NCBI GenBank assembly: GCA_016935775.1
Contig: JAFGQF010000184.1
Location: 1-14,647, forward strand
Length of the DNA stretch: 14,647 nt
Source: Caldifarciminota bacterium
Lineage (GTDB): Bacteria > Hydrothermota > Tepidihabitantia > Tepidihabitantales > Tepidihabitantaceae
Reading direction: 5' to 3'
Position 1 is the stretch's first letter; each line of letters begins with the position of its first letter. Positions 6,213 to 13,421 of this stretch are shown in pieces. The notes below the pieces were generated by a model that was not told the DNA's origin, did not search any database, and saw nothing but the letters and a program-made list of their open reading frames with translations. A program made the position numbers and the translations under genes.

Positions 6213-7820
6213 ATGCCGCAGCCCGAACCGGCCGGCCAGTCCGAGGCGCGATTCACCCGCCGGGTCGGGCTCTTCTCGTTCGGCACGCTCATCTCCCGGG
6301 TGCTCGGGCTCGTCCGCGAGTCAGTCTTCGCCCACCTGTTCGGGGCCGGGCTGGCGACCGACGCTTTCAACGTCGCCTTCCGCATTCCCAACTTCTTCCG
6401 TGACCTCTTCGCCGAGAGCGCGCTGTCGGCCGCGTTCGTGCCCGCGTTCGTCCAGAGCCTGCGCCGGGACGACCGCGACCAGACCTGGCGGTTCGCTGCC
6501 AATGTCCTCAACGCCGTCGCGCTGTCGGTCGGGCTGGTCGTCATCGCCGGCCTGCTGTTCACGCCGGTGGTGGTTCGGGTCGTCGCGCTCGGGTTCGCCG
6601 ACGAGCCGGCCAAGCTCGCGTTGACGACGCTGCTCACGCGGGTGATGTTCCCGTTCCTGCTCTTCGTGGCCTTTGCCGCCTGGGCAATGGGCGTCCTCAA
6701 CGCCTGCGGCACGTTCTTCACCCCGGCGGTGGCACCGGCGGCCTTCAACGTCGTTTCGATCGCGGTTCCGCTGGCCACCTATGGCCTGCTGCGCGAGCGC
6801 GGCCTGGACCCGATACTCGGCATGGCCGCCGGCGTCACTCTCGGTTCGGTTGCCCAGTTCCTCGTCCAGGTACCGCGCCTGCTCCGCCACGGCTTCCGCT
6901 GGCGCCCGGTCCTCGACCTGCGCCAGCCGGGCCTGCGCCGGGTGTTCACCCGCTGGCTACCGATGATGCTCGGCTACGCCACCTGGCAGGTGAACTTCCT
7001 CGTCAACACCTTCCTGCTGACATTCCTCGCCGAGGGCTCGGTCACGTGGGTCAGCTACGCCTACCGCATCCAGCACCTGCCCGCCGGCCTGTTCGGCGCG
7101 GCCATCGGCTCGGTGGCGCTGGCCGAGTACTCGCACGAGGCGGCCGGCGACTCGCCGACGGCGATCGGCGAGCGGTTCCGGCACGCGATGGGACTCGTCG
7201 CGGCGCTGACCATACCGGCCGCGGTCCTGCTCTTCGTGCTGGCCGGACCGGTGGTCCAGCTCATCTACCAGCACGGCCGGTTCACCGCCCTCGACGCCCA
7301 TCTCACGACCCAGGCGTTGATGCTCTACTGCCTGGGAATATGGTCCGCGGCCGCGACGCGCAACTGCGCCGCCGGTTTCTACTCGCTGGGCGACACCCGG
7401 ACACCGGCCCTGGTGGCGGTCGGCGTGGTCGCGGCCAACGTCGTCCTGAACCTCATCCTGATGCGCTTCATCGAGTTCCGCTCGTTCCCGCTGGCAACAT
7501 CGCTGGTCCAGGCCGCCTACTTTGTCCTGCTGTTCCTGCTGCTCCGGCGCCGGGTCGGCAACCTCCACGGCCGCCACATCGCTGGTGTCTCGCTCCGAAC
7601 GCTGCTTGCCGCGGCCGGCGCCGGGCTCGCGGCCTGGCTGGCATCACGGGCTCTGTCCCGGCTGCCACTACCGGGATTCTGGCTGCACTTTGCCCGTGTC
7701 GCGTGCGGCGGCGCGGTCGGGCTGGCGCTGTTCTACCTGCTCGCCCGGCTGCTGCGGGTCAAGGAAGTCCAACTGGCCGTCCGGGCGGTGCTGGACCGCT
7801 TCCGGGGCCACGGCCGCTGA
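6213..7820 (+). CDS. murJ: Lipid II flippase MurJ
   Basis: A 535-aa polytopic membrane protein of the MOP superfamily that moves the peptidoglycan precursor lipid II across the inner membrane. The size and many hydrophobic segments fit the 14-helix MurJ fold. Conserved parts: LISRVLGLVRE (27-36), GAGLATDAFNVAFRIPNFFR (44-63) followed by AESALSAAFVPAF, YAYRIQHLPAGLFG (282-295), YQHGRF (352-357) and FYSLGDTRTP (389-398). Residues corresponding to functional E. coli positions are present: R29, R35, D50, R63, E68 and R285 (E. coli R18, R24, D39, R52, E57, R270). A frame extension to TTG 6180 is rejected because that TTG belongs to the -35 box; ATG 6213 follows a TATACT box by 5 nt. The PAC2 gene follows after 33 bp. 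Confidence 0.95.
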   Translation: MPQPEPAGQSEARFTRRVGLFSFGTLISRVLGLVRESVFAHLFGAGLATDAFNVAFRIPNFFRDLFAESALSAAFVPAFVQSLRRDDRDQTWRFAANVLNAVALSVGLVVIAGLLFTPVVVRVVALGFADEPAKLALTTLLTRVMFPFLLFVAFAAWAMGVLNACGTFFTPAVAPAAFNVVSIAVPLATYGLLRERGLDPILGMAAGVTLGSVAQFLVQVPRLLRHGFRWRPVLDLRQPGLRRVFTRWLPMMLGYATWQVNFLVNTFLLTFLAEGSVTWVSYAYRIQHLPAGLFGAAIGSVALAEYSHEAAGDSPTAIGERFRHAMGLVAALTIPAAVLLFVLAGPVVQLIYQHGRFTALDAHLTTQALMLYCLGIWSAAATRNCAAGFYSLGDTRTPALVAVGVVAANVVLNLILMRFIEFRSFPLATSLVQAAYFVLLFLLLRRRVGNLHGRHIAGVSLRTLLAAAGAGLAAWLASRALSRLPLPGFWLHFARVACGGAVGLALFYLLARLLRVKEVQLAVRAVLDRFRGHGR

Positions 7821-7842
7821 ACTCGCGGCCCCCGGAACCGCG

Positions 7843-7848
7843 TCTAAT
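7843..7848 (+). promoter_or_regulatory. -10-like element 5 nt before the PAC2 gene
   Basis: TCTAAT (5 of 6 to TATAAT) ends 5 nt before the ATG at 7854, the same spacing as at murJ and the CofE-like gene. No convincing -35 is seen 16-18 bp upstream, and there is no Shine-Dalgarno sequence. It could be an internal leaderless promoter; alternatively the gene is read with murJ. Confidence 0.4.
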
Positions 7849-7853
7849 AAGAG

Positions 7854-8840
7854 ATGCTCAAGCTGATCGGCCAGAGGTTCGAGAAACCTGTGCCGGTGAT
7901 GGTCGCCGGCTGGCCCGGGATGGGCAACGTCGGGCTCGGCGCCTGCGACTACCTGCGCCGCCAGCTTGACGCGCGGCCTTATGCCAGGGTTGACATCTCG
8001 GGCCTGGCCACGCCCGAAGCCATTGAGGTTGCCGACGGCATCGGCCGCATCACACCCCTGCCTGACCACGTTCTCCACATCGTCGAGGAACCGCCGCTGT
8101 TCCTGTTCGAGGCCGAAACCCAGCTCCCTGGTCCTGCCGGCAACGCCGTTGCCCGCGAACTGCTTGATTTCGCGGCCTCCCACGGCGTGCTGACGGTCTA
8201 CACCGGCGCCGCCTTCGCCACACCGATGAGCATCTGCGACGAATCCGAGGTCTTCGGTGTCGCAACCGACCGGCGACTGCGAGACTCGTTCGGCGCCTAT
8301 GGCGTCAAGCCCTTGAAGGAGGGCCGGGTATCCGGGCTCAACGGCCTGCTGCTCGGCCTGGCCGGCGCGCGCGGCCTGCCGGCCGCCTGCTTCCTCGCCA
8401 CGATGCCCCAGTACGCGGTGCAGACCGCCAACCCGCGCGCCTCGCGCGCCCTGGTCCGGGTCTTCGAGCGCATCCTGAACACATCGGTTGACACCGCCGA
8501 GCTCGACCGCGAAGTCACCGAGGTCGACCGGCTGCTCACCGAGTTCGAGACCCGCGTGGGCGACGCGGTCCGCTCACTCCAGGAACGCCTGGCGGAACAG
8601 ACCGGGGACCGGCAGGAGAAACAGGCGCCGGCAGAGGAAGAACAGCCCGACCCGCACGTGATGATGGAACGGATTGAGCGGCTGTTCGAGCGGGTGGGCC
8701 GGGACCGGTCGCTCGCGCCCGAACTGAAGAACGAACTCGACCGGCTCGGCCTGTTCAGGCTCTACGAGGACCGGTTCCTCGACCTGTTCGACAGCTCGCG
8801 CGGCGGGCGCGACCCGGGCCGGCGCCCGGCCGGCGACTGA
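7854..8840 (+). CDS. PAC2 (proteasome assembly chaperone) family protein
   Basis: A 328-aa soluble protein. Residues 1-205 fit the PAC2/COG1938 family: VPVMVAGWPGMGNVG (13-27), the [AS]-x-P-E motif in GLATPEAIEV, VYTGAAFATPM (115-125), FGAYGVKPLKEGRVSGLNGL (146-165) with LLGLAG, and AACFLATMPQYAVQTANPRA (177-196). A helical, charged C-terminus (about 205-316) has Glu/Arg-rich segments with heptad-like leucines and a low-complexity QEKQAPAEEEQPDP hinge (254-267). Archaeal and eukaryotic relatives help assemble 20S proteasomes, and some actinobacterial ones bind the proteasome; in other bacteria the role is unknown. No proteasome or Pup gene is in the window. It lies 33 bp after murJ and ends at a convergent terminator. 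Confidence 0.85.
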   Translation: MLKLIGQRFEKPVPVMVAGWPGMGNVGLGACDYLRRQLDARPYARVDISGLATPEAIEVADGIGRITPLPDHVLHIVEEPPLFLFEAETQLPGPAGNAVARELLDFAASHGVLTVYTGAAFATPMSICDESEVFGVATDRRLRDSFGAYGVKPLKEGRVSGLNGLLLGLAGARGLPAACFLATMPQYAVQTANPRASRALVRVFERILNTSVDTAELDREVTEVDRLLTEFETRVGDAVRSLQERLAEQTGDRQEKQAPAEEEQPDPHVMMERIERLFERVGRDRSLAPELKNELDRLGLFRLYEDRFLDLFDSSRGGRDPGRRPAGD

Positions 8841-8855
8841 ACCCGAACAAGAAGC

Positions 8856-8888
8856 GGGCCGGGGGCGGTTTGCAGCCGCCCCCGGCCC
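8856..8888. terminator. Bidirectional hairpin terminator
   Basis: A perfect 13-bp GC-only stem (8856-8868 with 8876-8888) has a 7-nt loop TTTGCAG. It sits between the PAC2 stop (8840) and the stop of the minus-strand surface protein (8907). There is no strong U tract on the plus strand; GCTTCTTGTT follows the stem on the minus strand. Confidence 0.75.
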
Positions 8889-8906
8889 TGTTACCGGATT
8901 TCCCGG

Positions 8907-11900
8907 TTACTCGATGACCAGCTTCCGGGTCGCGTGCCAGCCGGTCGTCTCAACCCGCACCAGGTAGATCCCGGCGCTCAGGCTGCCGACGTCCAGTGAC
9001 ATCGTGCCCGTCCGGCCCATCACCGAACTCTGCCGCAGCACGCCCCGGCCCGTGACATCGTAGACCACGATGCTCGCCGGTCCGGCGTGCGGCAGGCTGT
9101 AGCGTACCGTCGCCCGACCGCTGACAATCGGGTTCGGCGCGACCGTGATGCCAACCGGCCCCTGGCCGGTGCGCCCGGTCATCGCGCCGCCGCGCGCCGG
9201 CTGGCCGCCGAACGCGTCGCGGTAGGCCACGTAGCGCCACAGCTCGCGCGTCTTGTTGCCCTTCAGGGCGAAGAACGCGCCCGAACCGTAGTGCACGAGG
9301 TCGGCGCCGTACTTGACCCTCTTCTTCTTGCCGGTCGAACCGAAGGTCGGCATCGTGTCGAGCTCGACCCAGGAGTCCGCCCTCGGGAAGTACTGGAAGA
9401 ACTGCTGGGTGTTGCCGCCCTTGAGCGCGTACACCTCGTTGCCGAAGTTCGCGCCGGCACCGCCGTCCTTGGACTTCTTCTTGCGCAGCCGCCCGGAGTG
9501 CAGCCCGTACACCGGCATGCCCTTGAGCGGGGTCTGGTTCCAGCTGTCGCTGAGCAGGTCGTACTGGAACATGTAGTGGTGGTCGGTGGTCCGGTTGTAG
9601 TACTTCGCCTGGTGGGCGTACATCGGCCAGCCGGGCAGCGGGTTCTCCTCGGGCAGCACCGCGAGCCACGAGCCCTTGTCCCACTTGCCCTTCAGGCCGG
9701 CCGGCGCGTTCTCCATCGTTTCCCACGCGCCGGTCTGGGTGTTGAAGCGGTAGAACTCGGTCTTGTAGCCCTTGAGCATATAGACGTAGCCGACGTCGTT
9801 CTTTTCGACGTAGACCAGGTCCGTGCCGCCCTTCACCTTCTTGCGGCTCGGGCCCTCGGGCACGTTGGGCATCTGGTACCAGGAATCGGCCGGGATGTCG
9901 TACCTCCAGAAGCCAAACGTGTTGTTGCCCTTGGTGGCGTAGATGCTGCCCGCGCCGTCGGCGACGCCGACCGCGCCCTTGCGCGGCGGCTTGCCCTCGA
10001 CGCCCAAGGGTATCTCGGCCCTTACCGTCCAGGCGTTCTCGATCGGGTCGTAGGAGAAGAACTCGGGCGTCTTGTAGCCCTTGGCCGCGTAGATCTGCTG
10101 GGTCATCGGGTCAATCGCCAGCCAGCCGCCGTCCTTCACCGTTCGTCCCGAAGCGCCCGTCGGCATCGGCTCGACCTCGACCCAGCCCTCCGGCCAGTTG
10201 GTCACGCTGCCGACCACGAACCCGCGCCGGACCACGTTGTTGGTCCAGTTCTGATCGATGATCAGGAAGGTCGAGCAGACCGCGGTGTAGCTCCCGGAAA
10301 CCGTGAACTCGACCGCCGGGTAGTTCACCGTGTCGGTTACGCCGGCATCGAGCATCAGGGTCTGGGACTCGGCGTAGACCTCGGCGCCGGTCGGGTCGAG
10401 CACCCGGAAATGGGCCTCGAACGTCTCGGCCTCGAGGCCGTAGTTCGCGAACACGCCTTCCGGCGTCAACGGGGTGGAAGGCTGGACCGTGCCGGCCGGG
10501 TAAAGAACCGCCACCGCCGCCGGGTCGTGGGTAACCGTGCCGGCCACGTAGAAGGTGTCCAGCGCCACGTCGTTGGTGGGGTTGTTGTCGCCGGTCAGGA
10601 TGGTCTGCGCCCGCGCCAGCCAGACTCCCGGCTGGGTGTAGTAGGAATCGGGCATCACCACGTCCTGCGAGTTGCCCGGCTCGAGGTCGGTCACCGTCGC
10701 CGTGCTCAGCCAGATGCCGATTCGGAACTCGACGTCGAAGGTCTCGGGCGTCGCGCCGAAGTTCCGCACCCGCACCTCGGGGTACACCCAGGTGCTCTCC
10801 GGCTGGCTGTCCACCGGCGCGATGATCTCGGTCGCCCCGACGTCGCGCACCCGCACGATGAAATCCTGGCTCAGGGTATCGTCCTCGGGCCGCTCATCGC
10901 CGACCAGCAACGTCCACGCGAAGGCTGTCTGCGGGCCGCCCGCGTTCGGCCGCCAGGAAGCGAACTGGATGGTGTCGCGGCCGCCCGGCGGAAGGTCGAG
11001 CACGTTGGCCTGGCTGAGGTAACTGCCGATTTGCATGTAGGCCGGGAAGTTCTCGGTGCTCAGGCCGCCGTTCTCGACAACGATCGTCGGCACCAGCGCA
11101 AGGCCGCTGTCCACCGTGCCCGCCGGCACGAGGATCTGCCGCACCAGCACGTTGTGCTCGTCGGCCGTGACCGCGAAGTCCTCGTAGCGGACGTCGTTGA
11201 GCGCGTTCTGGTCGGTGACCAGGTAGGTCGAACAGCGCGCCGACCAGCCGCCGACCGTGACCAGCGGGTCGGTCTCGGGGAAGTTCACCACCAGGTTGGC
11301 GCCGCCGGGCAGGCTCACCTGCAGCGACTCGTGGTAGACGAGCGCCTCAAGAGCCGGGTCCCAGATCGAGAACCAGGTCCAGAACGTCTCGGCCGCGCCG
11401 CCGGCATTGACGATCCGGGCGGACGGCGTCACCGTCGCGTTCTGCGGGTAGAACCCGGTCGGCGCGAGGATGGCCGCGACGCCGACGTCGTGGCCGACGG
11501 TGCCGGCGACGTAGATGGTGTCAACCATCACGTTGTTTTCCGGGTGCAGGTCGCCGGGCAGGACCGCTTCGACCTGGTGCACCCAGTTACCTGGCAGCGC
11601 CAGCCAGCTGTCGGTGGCCGTGACGGTCCGCGAGTAATTGGGCAGGAGCCCGCTGACCAGCACGTCGTGGTCGAATGCGCCGATGCGGAAGTTGACGTTG
11701 AAGGTCTCGGCCTGGGTGCCGCGGTTGCGCACCTGGCAGCTCGGGTGATAGTAGACACCGGAATCGGCCGTGCCCCCCGGCGCGAGTATCTGGGTGATGA
11801 GCACGTCGCGCATCCGGACCATGAACTTGGCGCGCAGCGTGTCGTCCTGCGGCACCGAGTCGCCCTGCCAGTAGGTCCAGGCCTCCACGCCGAGGCTGTC

Positions 11901-13118
11901 CGCGCCGACCGGGGTCCAGGCGCTGAACTCGAGCGTCTCGGCGCTGGCCTGCGCCATATTCAGGACGTAGCCCTGGTCCGAGTAGATGACCGCGTCCATG
12001 TCGTCACGGATGGTGAAGGTGACGTGGACACTCTCCGCGATGGTCTCGTTCGACAGGTTGCGGATCACCAGCCGCGGCGTGACGACCTGCCCAGAGTCCA
12101 CCGCGCCGGTCGGCGCGAGGATGGCGGTCGGCCGGACGCTGGTCCGGTTCACCGACGGCAACTGCCCCCAGGTCATCCCGAGCGATATCTTCTGCAGCGT
12201 GTTCGAACTGTTGTTGCACATGCAGTAGACAAAGACCGTGTCGGTCGGGTTGATGACCTGCGGCACGTGCATCGCCCAGTCGGCCGGGCCGTAGACCGTC
12301 GCCGACACCTGCTGGAGCAGGTGGCCGGTGGTATCGCGCTTGCGCCAGTTGTTGGCGTTCCAGCCGGTGGTCAGGATGTAGAGCGAGTCGTAGGGCACCA
12401 GCGCACAGCCGCGCTCGGAAGTCTGGTCGCCCTCGGCCACCCGGCCCAGGTTCGTCTTGGTGTACGGGTCGTACATCACGACATAGTTGTTGGAGCTGGG
12501 GGAAGTGGCAATCGGGGCACCGCAGAAGAAACCCCGGTCAATCCACTTCTCGGCGCCGCCCAGCCAGAGCAGCTGCAGGTCGCCGCCGTTGCCGCTGGTC
12601 CCGACGAACCACGAGTCGCCGGTCCAGGTCCCGGTCGGGGTCATCTTGAGCAGGTAGCAGCCGGCGTAGACGCTGCCGTCGAGGATGTTCGACATCCAGA
12701 AGTAACCCGAGTCGTCGTCCCAGGCCAGCGACCACGGGATGTCCGTGGCGCTGCCGCCCAGGTTCGGGAACGTCCAGTTCTCGTTCCGGATGGTGCCGGT
12801 CGGGTTGGCCGGGTCGAAGCTCCACATCTGGGGCGGCCCGGAGTAGCCCTGGTCCATCAGGTAGAACCGGCCCGAGTCCCGGCGCCAGGTTATCCCCGAG
12901 CCGGCGTAGCCGCCGGACATCGCCAGGTTCCAGGACTGGACCACCGTGCCGAACGGCGGCTGGTCCATCTCGGGCGTGACCGGAACCTCCACGATCAGGG
13001 GAGCGTTCGGGTCCGCCGGTATCCGGGGAGCGCCCGGATTGCTGATGGTCGCCACCATCTCACCCGCGGCGAACATCGCCGTGGCGAAGAGCAGCGCCAT
13101 TGTCAGCGTCTTTCTCAT
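8907..13118 (-). CDS. Large secreted surface protein: N-terminal propeller-like domain, 6 CARDB repeats, Kelch-like propeller, sorting tail
   Basis: A 1403-aa predicted exported protein, paralogue of the 1031-aa protein at 213-3308. The frame is open to 13235, but ATG 13118 is chosen: AAGGAGG (13125-13131) is 6 nt upstream and a signal peptide follows (MRKTLTMALLFATAMFAAG). Residues about 55-325 carry strand repeats such as SGITWRRDSGRFYLMDQG, WSLAWDDDSGYFWMSN and CALVPYDSLYILTTGWN, suggesting a propeller; this part is unrelated to the anchor-J domain of the paralogue. Six CARDB repeats occupy about 328-969. The six-bladed lysine-rich propeller spans 977-1297 and is highly similar to the paralogue. 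The tail (1321-1403: APNP, VVYDVTGRGVLRQ, AGIYLVRV, RKLVIE) is a sorting domain. No enzymatic motif is seen. A role in surface adhesion or ligand binding is inferred. The promoter contains a C tract (13283-13290) that may vary. Confidence 0.85.
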   Translation of the reverse strand: MRKTLTMALLFATAMFAAGEMVATISNPGAPRIPADPNAPLIVEVPVTPEMDQPPFGTVVQSWNLAMSGGYAGSGITWRRDSGRFYLMDQGYSGPPQMWSFDPANPTGTIRNENWTFPNLGGSATDIPWSLAWDDDSGYFWMSNILDGSVYAGCYLLKMTPTGTWTGDSWFVGTSGNGGDLQLLWLGGAEKWIDRGFFCGAPIATSPSSNNYVVMYDPYTKTNLGRVAEGDQTSERGCALVPYDSLYILTTGWNANNWRKRDTTGHLLQQVSATVYGPADWAMHVPQVINPTDTVFVYCMCNNSSNTLQKISLGMTWGQLPSVNRTSVRPTAILAPTGAVDSGQVVTPRLVIRNLSNETIAESVHVTFTIRDDMDAVIYSDQGYVLNMAQASAETLEFSAWTPVGADSLGVEAWTYWQGDSVPQDDTLRAKFMVRMRDVLITQILAPGGTADSGVYYHPSCQVRNRGTQAETFNVNFRIGAFDHDVLVSGLLPNYSRTVTATDSWLALPGNWVHQVEAVLPGDLHPENNVMVDTIYVAGTVGHDVGVAAILAPTGFYPQNATVTPSARIVNAGGAAETFWTWFSIWDPALEALVYHESLQVSLPGGANLVVNFPETDPLVTVGGWSARCSTYLVTDQNALNDVRYEDFAVTADEHNVLVRQILVPAGTVDSGLALVPTIVVENGGLSTENFPAYMQIGSYLSQANVLDLPPGGRDTIQFASWRPNAGGPQTAFAWTLLVGDERPEDDTLSQDFIVRVRDVGATEIIAPVDSQPESTWVYPEVRVRNFGATPETFDVEFRIGIWLSTATVTDLEPGNSQDVVMPDSYYTQPGVWLARAQTILTGDNNPTNDVALDTFYVAGTVTHDPAAVAVLYPAGTVQPSTPLTPEGVFANYGLEAETFEAHFRVLDPTGAEVYAESQTLMLDAGVTDTVNYPAVEFTVSGSYTAVCSTFLIIDQNWTNNVVRRGFVVGSVTNWPEGWVEVEPMPTGASGRTVKDGGWLAIDPMTQQIYAAKGYKTPEFFSYDPIENAWTVRAEIPLGVEGKPPRKGAVGVADGAGSIYATKGNNTFGFWRYDIPADSWYQMPNVPEGPSRKKVKGGTDLVYVEKNDVGYVYMLKGYKTEFYRFNTQTGAWETMENAPAGLKGKWDKGSWLAVLPEENPLPGWPMYAHQAKYYNRTTDHHYMFQYDLLSDSWNQTPLKGMPVYGLHSGRLRKKKSKDGGAGANFGNEVYALKGGNTQQFFQYFPRADSWVELDTMPTFGSTGKKKRVKYGADLVHYGSGAFFALKGNKTRELWRYVAYRDAFGGQPARGGAMTGRTGQGPVGITVAPNPIVSGRATVRYSLPHAGPASIVVYDVTGRGVLRQSSVMGRTGTMSLDVGSLSAGIYLVRVETTGWHATRKLVIE
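8910..9158 (-). other. C-terminal Por-secretion-like sorting domain
   Basis: Residues 1321-1403 begin VGITVAPNP, continue with RYSLPHAGPASIVVYDVTGR, and end with SLSAGIYLVRVE...HATRKLVIE. This is the canonical arrangement of type IX-type tails and is closer to the consensus than the tail of the 1031-aa protein. Only the last residues (KLVIE) are identical between the two. Confidence 0.75.
9228..10190 (-). repeat. Six-bladed lysine-rich Kelch-like propeller (copy 2)
   Basis: Residues 977-1297 hold six blades that align one to one with those at 2082-3017. Blade signatures are AAKGYKT, ATKGNNT, MLKGYKT, AHQAKYY, ALKGGNT and ALKGNKT (residues 1011-1017, 1061-1067, 1114-1120, 1168-1174, 1231-1237, 1284-1290). 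VKGGTDL, KWDKGSWL, KKKSKDGG and KKKRVK are shared with the other copy. Conservation between the paralogues is clearly higher here than in any other domain. Confidence 0.7.
10212..12137 (-). repeat. Six CARDB-like repeats arranged as two three-domain blocks
   Basis: Units lie at residues about 328-435, 437-537, 542-650, 654-756, 758-859 and 863-969. Units 1 and 4 end F-[MI]-VR-[MV]-RDV. Units 2 and 5 end DT-[IF]-YVAGTV-x-HD. Units 3 and 6 share a CST-[YF]-L-x-x-DQN-x-x-N segment. The order is therefore A-B-C-A-B-C, pointing to duplication of a whole three-domain block. Confidence 0.7.
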
Positions 13119-13143
13119 CTTCGACCTCCTTGGTCGTCTGTAC

Positions 13144-13171
13144 CCCCGGCCTCGTCTTACCGAAGCCGGGG
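13144..13171 (-). promoter_or_regulatory. Leader hairpin of the 1403-aa surface protein gene
   Basis: On the minus-strand message, an 11-bp stem (13161-13171 with 13144-13154, one G-U pair) with a 6-nt loop forms 13 nt before the AAGGAGG site. It lies in a predicted leader of about 150 nt. It could affect message stability or translation, or be a fortuitous GC-rich stem. Confidence 0.45.
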
Positions 13172-13240
13172 AGTCTTGCAGGACTTTGTGTCGCTGGCAT
13201 CCGGTCCGGACAAACAGCACCGACCGGAATGTCATCCGTG

Positions 13241-13273
13241 CCCGAACGGGGCGTAACCCGGGCCCCGAACGGG
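13241..13273. repeat. Pair of CCCGAACGGG boxes near the transcription start
   Basis: Two identical copies of CCCGAACGGG (13241-13250 and 13264-13273) are spaced 23 bp apart, about two helical turns. Each is nearly palindromic (CCCG-AA-CGGG). The second copy lies just downstream of the -10 of the minus-strand promoter, around the expected transcription start, a typical repressor position. Operator function is speculative. Confidence 0.4.
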
Positions 13274-13276
13274 TTC

Positions 13277-13304
13277 ATCATACCCCCCCCTGCCCACCTG
13301 TCAA
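13277..13304 (-). promoter_or_regulatory. Promoter of the 1403-aa surface protein with a C tract in its spacer
   Basis: On the minus strand a perfect TTGACA (13299-13304), a 16-bp spacer and TATGAT (13277-13282; 5 of 6) form the strongest promoter in the window. The spacer contains eight consecutive G on the coding strand (C at 13283-13290). Transcription would start near 13270, giving a leader of about 150 nt. Confidence 0.7.
13283..13290. repeat. Homopolymeric C8 tract in the promoter spacer
   Basis: Eight consecutive C on the plus strand lie wholly between the -35 and -10 boxes. A gain of one base would change the spacer from 16 to 17 bp, the optimum for the main sigma factor; a loss would give 15 bp. 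Confidence 0.9.
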
Positions 13305-13343
13305 GCCGCACAAATAGCCCCGGCCAAATCACCCCGGCAACGC

Positions 13344-13372
13344 TTGACCCGGGGTGTCCGGATGCGGATACT
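13344..13372 (+). promoter_or_regulatory. Promoter of the YVTN propeller gene
   Basis: TTGACC (13344-13349; 5 of 6), a 17-bp spacer and GATACT (13367-13372; 4 of 6). The start would be near 13379, about 43 nt before the ATG at 13422. AAGGAG (13411-13416) lies 5 nt before that ATG. Confidence 0.55.
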
Positions 13373-13421
13373 CTTGTCGGGTAGCCGTCGCCCAAAGGCA
13401 CGGCCGCACCAAGGAGTTGAA

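Larger units (their letters stand above)
13119..13421. other. 303-bp divergent intergenic region
   Basis: This non-coding stretch separates two surface-protein genes read outward. It holds one promoter for each direction, a C8 tract, a pair of CCCGAACGGG boxes and a leader hairpin, each listed separately. Frames that cross it start in non-coding sequence and lack ribosome binding sites, so no small gene is called. Confidence 0.7.

Noticed and set aside
13119..13235. Upstream extension of the 1403-aa protein to 13235
   Set aside because: The extra 39 residues are basic and would bury the signal peptide; the ribosome binding site fits ATG 13118.
9087..13256. A 1389-codon open frame on the plus strand opposite the large surface protein
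   Set aside because: It is a by-product of high GC content: Arg/Gly/His/Val-rich sequence with no family motif. The minus frame has a signal peptide, repeats, a propeller and a ribosome binding site.
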